Positions 44,001 to 52,258 are shown, counted from the first letter of the stretch. The stretch: DNA of 64,000 nucleotides from Microbacterium hibisci (GCF_015278255.1 NZ_JADIJC010000002.1:85601-149600); one strand, 5' to 3'. Numbers and translations are program-made. The notes: a model not told the origin generated them from the letters alone.

Positions 44001-46028
44001 GCAATGGAACGGGTCGCCGAAGGGTGGCTCGATCAGGGGATCCCACCCGGAAGAGTAGTCGACGTGCTGCTCGCGGGGTGCGAGAACCTCGCCGTCCCTG
44101 GAATGCTTTACGGGATCCTCGTGCGGCATATCGAGAAGGTGGGTTCCGAGCTCGACTTCTTCCTAGCCGAGCCGGCGGTGTGGGAACTCGAGTTTGGCCG
44201 GGTCACCAACGAGTATTCGGGACTGCGCGCAAACACCGATGGCCTCCCGAACAATGACCGCCGTCAGTGGTCGCCCCGAGACGTCAGCGCCTGGTTCATC
44301 ACCCATGGTGAGGAAGAGCGCATGACTTCACTCAAAGCTGTCGGAGAGACGCTAGTTCGAAACGCTGAGCGGGTCGGTGTCACCGACGAGCGTGCGAAAG
44401 GCTGGGCCGCCAGCCTCGATGCGTCCCGTTATCGGGTCACGCAGCACGGGAATCAGTACTATCTCGAGGTAGTGCCGCCACCGGAAGTCATCGCGGCACA
44501 GCGGGAGATGGCTTCCTACCAGGAGGAGGTACAGACATCACTCCGACTCCAGAATCGTTACTGGGGTCCCGCGAAACACGACCCCGACTATCAATCCCCG
44601 ACCGTCGCCGAGATCGCTGCTGACCTCAGGACGGCCAAAGAGCTGCTGGAGTCGGACGGACAACAGCTGCCAAGCGACCGCATCGACGTCGCCGCACAGG
44701 TGGTGGCCACGGCCGTCTCTCGCGCCGCGGAAGGCGAGCCAGAGGCCTTCGGAGATGAAGGGCAGTTCGCCACCCGTCTCGTGCTCGATGTGGCGCTGTC
44801 GTTTCGGAAGGCACACAGTCAGCGCCACGAAGGGCAGTACTTCGACCTAGGCGCCGACCGCGCTGTCGCACGATGTCTTCCGGCGTACCTCACCACCCCC
44901 CTCAGACCAGTTCTTCACGAGGTCGGGGCAACCGACAAGGACGTCGCCGCGGGGGGACTGGCGATGGCGTCACGCGCAACATCGGAAACCCGCCTCTATC
45001 TTGCTCGAGGATGCGACATCGTCTGGGCAGCCCCGTGCCTGGGCAACCCCTGCGCCCACGAGATAGCGGTCGGCTGGCTTCTGGAGAGCGCCCGCGACGC
45101 GGAGATCGGGCCGTGGAGTCAAGAGAAGCAACGCCCCACCCATAAGCGCATCAAGGGCGATGTAATCGCCCGTCTGCAGCGCATCCCGGGCGATTCCATA
45201 CGCATCGAAGCACTCGACCCGGCAATCCGAGGCTTCGGCGCTGCTTCTCGATGGCAGCACTGCCGTTCCAATGAGGCTTCAAGTGCGCTGAGCACGCTCC
45301 TTCATATCCAGCGGCACGCGATGATCGTTCATGAAGAAAAGGGCTGGACCGCCGACGACCGGGGCAGTCACACCCTGATCGCCGCGCGAGCCCTGCTCGA
45401 CGCTGCGTCCGCAGTAACCGATTCAAGTGCGGTTCTTGACTACCTCGACACGCTTCGTGTTGACGCCGGTCTGATGACCAACTTCCTTCACGGTCTCGCC
45501 GCGGCCGGCGCAGAAACCCGGGAGCGCGCTGACACCATTCGTGAGCTGTGGCCGTCGCTGTTGGCTCACGCGTCGGGCTACACAAATGGCGGCACCAACA
45601 CCTTCCGAGACAGACACTGGGGCGACTGGGCGGCGGCCGCGTTGCTACCGGACCCACTGACGTGGACGCATGGCCTCTACAACGAGGTTGTCGGGACGGC
45701 GATCGATTGGGTTCGGGCTGACGATTTCTCGGACCTGATCGATGGGTGGTTACCCGCCGGCCGCGGAAGCGTAAAGAGCGTGGACGCGTTGATCCGCATC
45801 CTTCGCCGGATGCCCATGGCCGATCAGGTTGTCCGCGGACTTGCGTGGATGAGCGAACTCTGCGTTCAAGACAACCGAGCGACCGTGAAGCAGACCTGGA
45901 CGTCGGACGAATGGCTGAAAGAAGTTAGGAGCACCGCCGAAGAACACGGACGGCTCGGCCAATGGCAAATGCTGGTAGACGCGATGGTTGTCGCCGGTAA
46001 CGAAGGTCTCGCCCCCTACAGCCGGTAA
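41025..46028 (+). CDS. Giant P-loop NTPase, candidate STAND-type defence protein
   Basis: A 1667-residue protein. Residues about 30-200 (GGGTSFAHRVAAAYLASVL ... PVDDLLVAYSSG ... LAIACRATPNW) look like the nuclease-like N-terminal domain found on large actinobacterial NTPases; the DD pair fits a PD-(D/E)xK core, but an Arg stands where Lys is expected, so catalysis is uncertain. The NTPase has Walker A GESGAGKS (344-351) and Walker B RRLVVIDAAD (406-414, Asp411), followed by an apparently winged-helix/helical region. The remaining ~1100 residues are helix-rich with no domain I can name and could be a ligand-sensing array. ATG 41025 has AAGGGGAC upstream. Size and layout fit STAND antiphage proteins (Avs-like); the function is inferred. 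Confidence 0.7.
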   Translation: MSESVDGRDAVPPLPVGDSNLRQVGASPYATGGGGTSFAHRVAAAYLASVLTGSRRAELGEQSVDRISFQTGPSHPVDDLLVAYSSGTVDGTLAIACRATPNWVRSHPSTVDLVKSLLSELAAHDRETHRVAVAVSGRSSQSDQLARVCDIARAHADADAFHASFDVDGRWSAPVRRRYSQFLDMVELAVGAAPSDPSIARRAWHLLSRLYVLPFRVQGHDDADRVSLATSLDAVASPRGDGVAVRDRLEVEATRYDATGATVDRNLLRRDLHSVLDSPLTRSTVAWGVLAEHRKVATASVRLTIGDDASSNRPLTLSFSDRRVQLATRLEASAASGGALLVVGESGAGKSALVLSTVADLEEANADEFEALVINFRNLPDTGMELRAALGMSVQDLLGELSAARRLVVIDAADAALERSSGLLQELVHAARSAGIGAVAVTSASAVDYVQEQLAAAYSSEVDTFEVAPLRDEDVREVSDHFPLLRNVLRDLPASSLLRRPVVLDLLARTELQVERSLGEWECLELVWRKIVRGEGRTGAGSSEARERTLLATAAAALNLPIQSRPELGFDSAAVDQLRRDHLLSPASPYRHRPEFAHDEIRRYATAILLVRANAPTETLESADAPRWALSAATLALKGQLLAPGAQPPRVFTEALRDFHGFADRHGARWADVPIEAVTETPHAYDCFKAALTTEHPTLVLTDVVRVVQQRHQVAGRLDAVAATPVIRVLLDEERPWDVSKDSFQLLVSWLQALVLAQLPSGNLLRTRLRDRLLTFWELHPSRQVPAVDPSSYLGEHRRRRRRALDYRVTSEAYVESLALLGPDLNERVEVCLRAIAADAPAFLAPAVDEPFSARALALHDPELLADLIEAYYIDDDAEDWHLDHGVRRHHSRWTGFGVPLFAYYFGGFWPLFQTAPFTTSIRVLNKILNHGAATRLQNLARHRSRGEIDKDDRGVTMNLDGVERTYVGDTHVWSWYRGTSVGPYPGMSALLAMERVAEGWLDQGIPPGRVVDVLLAGCENLAVPGMLYGILVRHIEKVGSELDFFLAEPAVWELEFGRVTNEYSGLRANTDGLPNNDRRQWSPRDVSAWFITHGEEERMTSLKAVGETLVRNAERVGVTDERAKGWAASLDASRYRVTQHGNQYYLEVVPPPEVIAAQREMASYQEEVQTSLRLQNRYWGPAKHDPDYQSPTVAEIAADLRTAKELLESDGQQLPSDRIDVAAQVVATAVSRAAEGEPEAFGDEGQFATRLVLDVALSFRKAHSQRHEGQYFDLGADRAVARCLPAYLTTPLRPVLHEVGATDKDVAAGGLAMASRATSETRLYLARGCDIVWAAPCLGNPCAHEIAVGWLLESARDAEIGPWSQEKQRPTHKRIKGDVIARLQRIPGDSIRIEALDPAIRGFGAASRWQHCRSNEASSALSTLLHIQRHAMIVHEEKGWTADDRGSHTLIAARALLDAASAVTDSSAVLDYLDTLRVDAGLMTNFLHGLAAAGAETRERADTIRELWPSLLAHASGYTNGGTNTFRDRHWGDWAAAALLPDPLTWTHGLYNEVVGTAIDWVRADDFSDLIDGWLPAGRGSVKSVDALIRILRRMPMADQVVRGLAWMSELCVQDNRATVKQTWTSDEWLKEVRSTAEEHGRLGQWQMLVDAMVVAGNEGLAPYSR

Positions 46029-46292
46029 TCCCCTCACTCCATCCGGCGCCGACTGCTCGCGACTCCGCTGGGGCAAGAACCCGCGCGGGGCCCACCGGCC
46101 GACGGTTCGGGCGCCCCCCTCTGCCGAGTCAGGTGACGCTCATCTCGCCACCGTTCGATGCCGGCCTTGAGCGGATAGCCCGCGCGCTGCCCGGATGCAG
46201 ATAGGCCGCGCCAGAGACACTTGTGACAGTCCAAGCCAGCTTCGGGCCCTCAGCTGCGAGCCTCTGCGCCATGGATATTCCGTGGCCGGACA

Positions 46293-47177
46293 TCACGCTC
46301 GGGCACCTGGTGGTCGAGCGGCCTGTTCGAGCGCCCCGGTCGCTTCGACGCAGGCCCCGTTCACCGTCCCAACGAACTGTGCCATCACGACATGAAGCAG
46401 CTGCACGGAAGAGCCTCGCACCTTTGACGTCGCCAGGTGCGCGAGTGTCATGTATGAGAAGTGAGAGAGGTCGCTGAGCATCCCCCACGTCATGAACTCC
46501 TGGCTCTGGTCACCGTATGCGCTGGTGATCGGCCTTCGTGTCGAGAGCGGGGCTTTGACAGCCTCATAATCCAGCGAGAGCAGTTCGGTGACTGCCCTGA
46601 AGTGCTCGCGGACGCTCAGCTTTTCACGGGCCATATGTTCTTCGAGCAACGCGCCCTTAGCGGCGGCTTCACCGCCTACGCCCGCGGCCGCCAGTGCCAG
46701 CCGATTCTGATTCGTCACGAAATGCTCGGACTCCTGGTGAAGCGCCTGGAGCGCTCGTGTCAGCCGCCTGTCTCGCTCCGTGGGCTTCTGGAGCCAAACG
46801 ATCGTGCTCGCATCCTCGAGAGCCGCGCGCATCAGCGGGTACATAACCGTCGCGTCGAGATTGAATTGCCCGGGCTCAGTATCGAACACAATTCGATGCA
46901 GCGCGCGGAGCATTCTGGCGATGTTCCAGGCACGCTCCCGAAGGTACCGAGAGACAGCTGGCGGCGAATCGACGACCTTCACCGCCTCGTTGTCGCCGTG
47001 CCCACGTGAGCCAACGGTGAAGTCGTCGTCCGCGAGTTTCTGGATGCGAGCCGCAATGCTTTGCCACTCTTGACACCTCGTCCACAGCGCGATGGCGGTC
47101 TCTTCGGGATCGACGGGGCGCGGCTGGCTCACGTGGCCATCCTTCCGCACGCCGGGAGTGATACTAGGGTCTGCCAT
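46293..47177 (-). CDS. Hypothetical helical protein
   Basis: A 294-residue protein, ATG 47177, with no recognised domain. It is rich in predicted helices with conserved-looking positions RERAWNIARMLRALHRIVFD, MRAALEDASTIVWLQKPTERDRR and LSDLSHFSYMTLAHL. This layout (long helices with Arg/Glu/His pairs) is seen in several HEPN-like or DUF5677-like accessory proteins, but I cannot assign it. Its ATG overlaps the stop of an upstream NYN-gene fragment (TGATG). It converges with the giant NTPase gene. Confidence 0.65.
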   Translation of the reverse strand: MADPSITPGVRKDGHVSQPRPVDPEETAIALWTRCQEWQSIAARIQKLADDDFTVGSRGHGDNEAVKVVDSPPAVSRYLRERAWNIARMLRALHRIVFDTEPGQFNLDATVMYPLMRAALEDASTIVWLQKPTERDRRLTRALQALHQESEHFVTNQNRLALAAAGVGGEAAAKGALLEEHMAREKLSVREHFRAVTELLSLDYEAVKAPLSTRRPITSAYGDQSQEFMTWGMLSDLSHFSYMTLAHLATSKVRGSSVQLLHVVMAQFVGTVNGACVEATGALEQAARPPGARA

Positions 47178-47353
47178 CAACCTTGCGCCCGCCTCGCCAT
47201 CAATGCCTCCTCTGAGAGCCAGAGCGAAGCCCGCTTCACGGATGCTGTGCCGTATTGCGCGATCTCCGTCATCACGGCGCCGATGCGTGCGGGAGAGACG
47301 TTGTTTGCGTCGACGAGGACGGCGACGAGGTCGTTCTGCTGAGCCACAAACAC
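47177..47353 (-). pseudogene. Truncated NYN (PIN-like RNase) gene, N-terminal fragment
   Basis: A 58-codon frame starting at GTG 47353 reads FVAQQNDLVAVLVDANNVSP then IGAVMTEIAQYGTASVKRAS, which is the N-terminal strand-helix of NYN-domain proteins (VLIDADNVSP ... EIA.YG...VKRIYGDW). The family's next conserved segment (YGDW and the later acidic residues) is missing; the frame changes to unrelated SLWLSEEALMARRAQG and stops. A full NYN protein is about 200-250 residues, so this is a deletion remnant joined to the next gene by TGATG. Confidence 0.7.
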
Positions 47354-47477
47354 AGCATGTCAGGGGCGTGATCGCGCGTTCGCATCGCGATTTCCCGGTG
47401 ACGCTAGTCTGGCGTCGACGATGTCCCGTTTCCTGGGAGGACGACACCGTTGACCGGACGAGGGCCGCGAATTTGTT

Positions 47478-47567
47478 TGTGACAGGTTGAAGTGGCCCCG
47501 TTGTGACGGCTTGGTTTGGCCCCGCTTGCGACTTGCCGGGGTGGTTGTGACGGTTTGATTTGGCCCC
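47478..47567 (+). repeat. IS21 left end: three directly repeated terminal motifs
   Basis: Three ~22-bp repeats with consensus TGACGGTTTGATTTGGCCCC begin near 47478, 47500 and 47545. Two matching inverted copies (51736-51757, 51759-51780) form the right end. Multiple terminal repeats are normal transposase-binding sites in this IS family. Confidence 0.75.
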
Positions 47568-47615
47568 ACTTCATCGTGGTTCTCGTCTGGCAGGTTGTCG
47601 ACGGGGAGGGCCGGG

Positions 47616-49295
47616 ATGGTGTCCAGGGTGGATCTGTTTGCGAGTATCCGCAGGGATGCGCGTGTTGAGGGGTTATCGGTCCGGGAGCTCGCTCGTCGAC
47701 ATAGCGTGCACCGTCGAACAGTGCGGGCGGCGTTGGAGTCCGCGGTACCTCCGCCCCGGAAGACACCGGTCCGGACAGCGGGCCGGTTGGAGCCGTTTAA
47801 GCCGCACATCGAGCGGATGCTGATCGAGGATCTGGACGCGCCACGAAAGCAGCGGCACACCGCCCGCCGGATTCTGGCAAGGCTGATTGACGAGCACGAG
47901 GCTGCCGATTTGTCGTACTCCACGGTCCGCGATTACGTGCGGGTTCGGCGGTCTGCGGTGGAGGTCGCAGCGGGCCGGCGGGTGGAAGCATTTGTCCCAC
48001 AGGAACACGTCCCCGGCTACGAGGCGGAGGTCGATTTCGGTGAGGTTTGGGTGATCCTGGCGGGGGTGAAGACGAAGTGTCATTTGTTCGCGTTCCGGCT
48101 CTGCTTCTCGGGCAGGGCGGTGCACCGGATCTATCCCACCCAGGCGCAGGAAGCCTTCCTCGAGGGTCACATCGCCGCGTTCCACACCATCGGGGGGATC
48201 CCGACGGGGCAGATCAAATACGACAACCTGACCGCCGCGGTCCAGTCCGTTCTTTATGGGCAGGGTCGGGCGCGGGTGGAGAACGACCGGTGGGTGCTGT
48301 TTCGTTCTCACTATGGGTTTGACTCGTTCTACTGCCAGCCAGGGATCAAGGGCGCGCATGAAAAGGGCGGCATCGAGGGCGACGTGGGCCGGTTCCGGCG
48401 GACCTGGCTCTCCCCGATGCCGGTGGTCGACTCCCTGGCCGAGCTCAACGAGAAGGTGATCGGCTGGGATCAGGCCGATGAGGACCGTCGGATCGGTTCT
48501 CGGATCCGGACCGTCGCCGCTGACTACGCCCTCGACCGTGACGCTCTCGCGGGGTTGCCGGTCGATGACTTCGACCCCGGTCTGCCGCTCTCACCGCGGG
48601 TTGACCGGTCTTTGTTGATCACGGTGAGGATGGCGAAGTATTCGGTCCCGTCCAGGTTCATCGGCCGGCAGGTTCGAGTCTCGTTGCGTGCGTCGGAACT
48701 GGTTGTCTACGACGGTCGCACGGTAATCGCACACCATCCTCGGGTGGTCGCACGTGGAGCGGACAGCATCGACCTGGATCACTACCTCGAGGTGCTGCAG
48801 ATCAAACCGGGCGCCCTGCCCGGGTCGACCGCCCTGGCCCGCGCGCGCACCGCGGGGGTGTTCACCTCGGCGCATGAGGCGTTCTGGGCGGCGACAAGAA
48901 GAGTGAACGGCGATGCGGCCGGCACCCGGCAGCTGATCGACGTGCTGCTGCTGCACCGGTCGATGCCCGCCGACGACGTGATCGCCGGGCTGGTCGCGGC
49001 GGTGAGGATTGGGGCGGTGACGGCGGACGTCGTCGCGGTCGAAGCACGCCGACACGCAGCTGCCCTAGGCGGGGCCAGTTCGGGCCGTCATCTCCCCACA
49101 CAGCCGCCGCTCGTCGAGCACCGTGTTGTCAGCCTGACCCAACGCCGGTTGCTGGATCCGGCCGCGGTGATCGCGGGCCTTCCCGTTGATACGCGCCCGG
49201 CACCCTCGGTCGCCGGGTATGACGACCTGCTCACCCTGCACCGACCCGTTGTTGATCCTGCGCTGTCTGCGTCTTGGAAGGAAACCGCGTCATGA
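47616..49295 (+). CDS. istA: IS21-family transposase IstA (passenger-bearing element)
   Basis: A 559-residue transposase with an N-terminal helix-turn-helix (VDLFASIRRDARVEGLSVRELARRHSVHRRTVRAAL), an rve DDE integrase core (PGYEAEVDFGEVWV for the first Asp; IKYDNLTAAV for the second; AHEKGGIEGDVG for the Glu) and the IstA C-terminal beta-barrel region (RVDRSLLITVRMAKYSVPSRFIG). ATG 47616 has GGGGAGGGC upstream. The stop overlaps the istB start (ATGA), the standard IS21 arrangement. Confidence 0.95.
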   Translation: MVSRVDLFASIRRDARVEGLSVRELARRHSVHRRTVRAALESAVPPPRKTPVRTAGRLEPFKPHIERMLIEDLDAPRKQRHTARRILARLIDEHEAADLSYSTVRDYVRVRRSAVEVAAGRRVEAFVPQEHVPGYEAEVDFGEVWVILAGVKTKCHLFAFRLCFSGRAVHRIYPTQAQEAFLEGHIAAFHTIGGIPTGQIKYDNLTAAVQSVLYGQGRARVENDRWVLFRSHYGFDSFYCQPGIKGAHEKGGIEGDVGRFRRTWLSPMPVVDSLAELNEKVIGWDQADEDRRIGSRIRTVAADYALDRDALAGLPVDDFDPGLPLSPRVDRSLLITVRMAKYSVPSRFIGRQVRVSLRASELVVYDGRTVIAHHPRVVARGADSIDLDHYLEVLQIKPGALPGSTALARARTAGVFTSAHEAFWAATRRVNGDAAGTRQLIDVLLLHRSMPADDVIAGLVAAVRIGAVTADVVAVEARRHAAALGGASSGRHLPTQPPLVEHRVVSLTQRRLLDPAAVIAGLPVDTRPAPSVAGYDDLLTLHRPVVDPALSASWKETAS

Positions 49296-50104
49296 CCGTG
49301 ACTTCTGCCGCCCCTGTTCCCACGTTTCATCGCCGACGCGGGTTGACGGAGGAAGCCGCGATGGTCGCTATCGACCAGGCGTGCCGGCGGTTGCGGCTCC
49401 CCACGATCCGGGCGGTCGTGGACGACGCGGTCGGAATCGCGCAGAAAGAGCAGCTCAGCTACCACGGGCTGCTCGCGGAGCTGCTCCTCGCGGAATGCGA
49501 TGACCGGGATCGGCGCTCCTCCATACGGCGGGTGAAAGCCGCCGGGTTCCCTCGCGACAAGTGGTTGGGGGATTTCGATTTCGACGCGAACCCCAACATC
49601 AACCCGGCCACCATCAACACGCTCGCCACCGGCGACTGGGTCCGCCGCGGACAACCCCTCTGCCTGATCGGCGACTCCGGCACCGGCAAGTCACACCTGC
49701 TGATCGGGTTGGGCACCGCGGCGGCGGAGAAAGGGTTCCGCGTGAAATACACCCTCGCCACCCGCCTCGTAAACGAACTCGTCGAAGCCGCCGACGACAA
49801 AACACTCGCGCGGACCATCGCCCGATACGGCCGCGTCGACCTGCTCCTGATCGACGAGCTCGGCTACATGGAACTGGACCGCCGAGGCGCCGAACTGCTG
49901 TTCCAAGTCCTCACCGAGCGGGAGGAGAAAAACTCTGTCGCGATCGCGTCTAATGAGTCGTTCTCGGGGTGGACGAAGACGTTCACCGACCCGCGGCTTT
50001 GCGCGGCGATCGTTGACCGGCTCACCTTCGGCGGCAACATCATCGAAACAGGCACCGACTCCTACCGCCTCGCCCACACACGGCAACACACTGCGGCCTC
50101 CTGA
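49292..50104 (+). CDS. istB: IS21-family helper ATPase IstB (passenger-bearing element)
   Basis: A 270-residue AAA+ ATPase that assists IstA in target selection and transposition. Walker A is GDSGTGKSHL and Walker B LLLIDELGYM, with the IstB C-terminal SNESFSGWTKTF and DRLTFGGNIIETGTDSYRL segments complete. ATG 49292 overlaps the istA stop. Confidence 0.95.
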   Translation: MTVTSAAPVPTFHRRRGLTEEAAMVAIDQACRRLRLPTIRAVVDDAVGIAQKEQLSYHGLLAELLLAECDDRDRRSSIRRVKAAGFPRDKWLGDFDFDANPNINPATINTLATGDWVRRGQPLCLIGDSGTGKSHLLIGLGTAAAEKGFRVKYTLATRLVNELVEAADDKTLARTIARYGRVDLLLIDELGYMELDRRGAELLFQVLTEREEKNSVAIASNESFSGWTKTFTDPRLCAAIVDRLTFGGNIIETGTDSYRLAHTRQHTAAS

Positions 50105-50235
50105 GACCTCGTTTGCTGAACGTCTTTACCTTGCGAGAGTCAGATAAGCGTTGCCTCTGTCGCGAGCAGCAGCGGAGGTGACAGGGTGGAGGCAGCATTG
50201 GAACCACTGCGCGCGTTCGGATGAAGGAGAGCCCC

Positions 50236-51624
50236 GTGACGGTCGAGACCCCCTACGAGTTCACCGGCGGCTTCCCTACGGCGGCCACGATCACCGCCGC
50301 GTACAACGCGGCCGACTACGCACGTGCGGTGACCTGCTACAAGCACTTCTTCCCCGCCGTATCCGGAATGACGATCCTGGCCGGCACTGAAGCAGTCGGA
50401 GTCATCCCGAACCGTTCCTTCGGGACGATGGACACCCGGCCGGGGCAGATCGGGTTCACCTTGAACTCCGACACCCCCTACGCGCCGATCCTGCTCGATC
50501 TGACCGCGGGACCCCTGGTGGTCACCCTCCCACCCGGGCCGATCGTGGGAGCAGCGTTAAACGTCGACCAGAGCTGGATCTCCGACCTGGGCATTCCCGG
50601 CCCCGACGCCGGACACGGCGGGCAGCACATCTTCGTCGGACCCGCCGGTCACGATGGTGAGCTTCCCGATGAGAGCTTCCCCCACACCACCCTCGGCAAC
50701 CGGGTCGTCGTCGGCCTGCGCGCCATCCCCCAGGGCGGGGACGTCGGCGCCGCGATCGCACTCCTCAGGTCCGTTCAGGTCCACCCCCTCCAAGAAGACG
50801 ATCACTGGACGCCGCCGACCTGGGTGGATCTGACCGGCCGCCCCCAGGACACCACCCCTTTAAACGTGCAGGGCACGCTCGAGTATTGGCGGATCCTGCA
50901 CGACTACATCCGCAGCGAACCCATCCACCCCGAGGACCGCTCCTACATCGGCGAACTCGCCGTGCTCGGCATCCGCGCAGACCTCCCCTTCGCCCCCGAC
51001 GAACGCCTTCAGGGCATCCTCGCCGAAGCAGCCCAGGATGCTGACGCCCAACTGCGCGTGCAGTCCCTCGCGGACCGCAGACCCGACCGGGTGGTCTGGC
51101 CCGACCGGCACTGGGAATGGGTCACCCTCCGCCCCGAGAACGCCACCTTCGAGATCGACGGCCGACCCGACGTCGACGCAAGAGAAACCTGGTTCTACCA
51201 GGCCATCGCCTCGTCACCCGTCATGTTCCGCCGCCAGCCCGGCGCAGGATCGCTCTACTGGTTCACCGCCCGGGACAACACCGGCGACTACCTCGACGGG
51301 AGCAGCTCCTACCGACTCCGCGTGCCCCTGCCCGTGCCCGCAGGTCTGTTCTGGTCCCTCACCGTCTACGACGCCGAGACCCGCTCGCAAATCAGCACCG
51401 CACAGGACGCAGCCGCCGTCAGATCACTGTTCGAACTGAACGGGAAACTCGACGGGAACCACGTCGATATCGACTTCGGCCCGCAGCAACCCGACGACGA
51501 CAATGCCACATGGGTGCAGACCTTGCCCGACCGGGGATGGTTCGTCTACTTCCGAATCTACGGACCCACCGCAGCCGCCTTCGACGGCACCTGGGCACTC
51601 GACGACATCACCCGCCGCAGCTAG
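50236..51624 (+). CDS. DUF1254/DUF1214-family protein, passenger in IS21 element
   Basis: A 462-residue protein with an N-terminal DUF1254 part (AADYARAVTCYKHFFPAVSGM; NRSFGTMDTRPGQIGFTLNSDTPYAPI) and a C-terminal DUF1214 part (AGLFWSLTVYDAETRSQI; WVQTLPDRGWFVYFRIYGP). GTG 50236 is chosen because AAGGAG at 50224-50229 precedes it by 6 nt; ATG 50221 is an alternative. There is no signal peptide, although many family members are exported. Function of the family is unknown. It lies inside the terminal repeats, so it moves with the element, and its high-GC codon use equals that of istA/istB. Confidence 0.88.
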   Translation: MTVETPYEFTGGFPTAATITAAYNAADYARAVTCYKHFFPAVSGMTILAGTEAVGVIPNRSFGTMDTRPGQIGFTLNSDTPYAPILLDLTAGPLVVTLPPGPIVGAALNVDQSWISDLGIPGPDAGHGGQHIFVGPAGHDGELPDESFPHTTLGNRVVVGLRAIPQGGDVGAAIALLRSVQVHPLQEDDHWTPPTWVDLTGRPQDTTPLNVQGTLEYWRILHDYIRSEPIHPEDRSYIGELAVLGIRADLPFAPDERLQGILAEAAQDADAQLRVQSLADRRPDRVVWPDRHWEWVTLRPENATFEIDGRPDVDARETWFYQAIASSPVMFRRQPGAGSLYWFTARDNTGDYLDGSSSYRLRVPLPVPAGLFWSLTVYDAETRSQISTAQDAAAVRSLFELNGKLDGNHVDIDFGPQQPDDDNATWVQTLPDRGWFVYFRIYGPTAAAFDGTWALDDITRRS

Positions 51625-51735
51625 AAACGCCACTGACACTCCGACCATCACCGGGCGCTCCGGTGCTTGGCGACGCGCAAGGACCCTAGACACCCGCCGT
51701 CCCTACCCGCGACAACGCCCGACGCGCCCCACCCC

Positions 51736-51780
51736 GGGGCCAGATCAAGCCGTCAGCCGGGGCCAAATCAACTTGACATA
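51736..51780 (-). repeat. IS21 right end: two terminal motifs
   Basis: Two tandem copies of the element's terminal motif lie here in inverted orientation: GGGGCCAGATCAAGCC (51736 onward) and GGGGCCAAATCAACTTGACA (51759 onward). They mirror the left-end repeats and close the element after the DUF1254 gene. Confidence 0.75.
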
Positions 51781-51793
51781 GTCACGAATTCGT

Positions 51794-52258
51794 GTGGCTG
51801 GGGTGCCCGCTGACTTCCGCGTGCCCAGGGGCTGGGCCACGCCGACCGACAAGTGGGTGCGTGACAACGCGTTTTGGCTGCCACCCGTGGACTGGTTGCC
51901 GACGCCGAGCACCCCGGCCGCGCCCGAGGGCTGGGAGTTCTGGACACCGAACAAACTCTGGTGGCAGACCACCGGTGCGTACTATCGGTCGGTCGCCATC
52001 TGGGGGCGCCTCTCGAACTGGCTCGCGCTCGTATTCCTTGCCACGCTGATCGGTGCCGCGATCATCGGGCCCTCGCCGCTTCTCGCGGTGGTCCGCATCT
52101 CGGCCGCGTTGGCATCGATCACCCTGCTGATCCTTCACGAGTCCCTCAAGGCGCGGCTCACAACCAAGCTGCTCGCGCAGTTCGCGGCCGTCGCGCAGCG
52201 CGGCAGGCAGGAGCGCCTCACCCGTGAGTACCAGCGTTATCTGACGGCGCTGGCATGA
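51794..52258 (+). CDS. Trp-rich N-terminal, two-span membrane protein (J-protein partner)
   Basis: A 154-residue protein starting at GTG 51794, only 14 nt from the right end of the IS21 element, so its native promoter and perhaps some N-terminal codons were cut off. The first 60 residues contain spaced proline/tryptophan motifs (VPRGWATPTDKWVRDN; WLPPVDWLP; PEGWEFWTPNKLWW), as in DUF2510-like actinobacterial proteins. Two membrane spans follow at about 75-115 (LSNWLALVFLATLIGAAIIG; ISAALASITLLIL), then a basic cytoplasmic tail. It overlaps the J-domain gene by ATGA; the two probably act together. Confidence 0.7.
   Translation: MAGVPADFRVPRGWATPTDKWVRDNAFWLPPVDWLPTPSTPAAPEGWEFWTPNKLWWQTTGAYYRSVAIWGRLSNWLALVFLATLIGAAIIGPSPLLAVVRISAALASITLLILHESLKARLTTKLLAQFAAVAQRGRQERLTREYQRYLTALA

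Larger units (their letters stand above)
47478..51780 (+). mobile_element. IS21-family element with a passenger gene
   Basis: The element is bounded by inverted ends TGTGACAGGTTGAAGTGG (47478 onward) and, reading inward from 51780, TATGTCAAGTTGATTTGG, both followed by CCCC. Further inner copies of the same ~22-bp motif ending in TTTGGCCCC occur at about 47500-47523 and 47545-47567 on the left and 51736-51757 on the right, as expected of IS21 IstA-binding repeats. It carries istA, istB and then a DUF1254 gene before the right end, giving about 4.3 kb against about 2.0-2.5 kb for ordinary family members. No clear target duplication is seen; the exact end bases are uncertain by a few nucleotides. 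Confidence 0.75.

Noticed and set aside
45988..46488. Several 60-120-codon frames between the giant NTPase and the helical protein gene
   Set aside because: Mutually overlapping on both strands, no start signals; most overlap the end of the 294-residue gene antisense.
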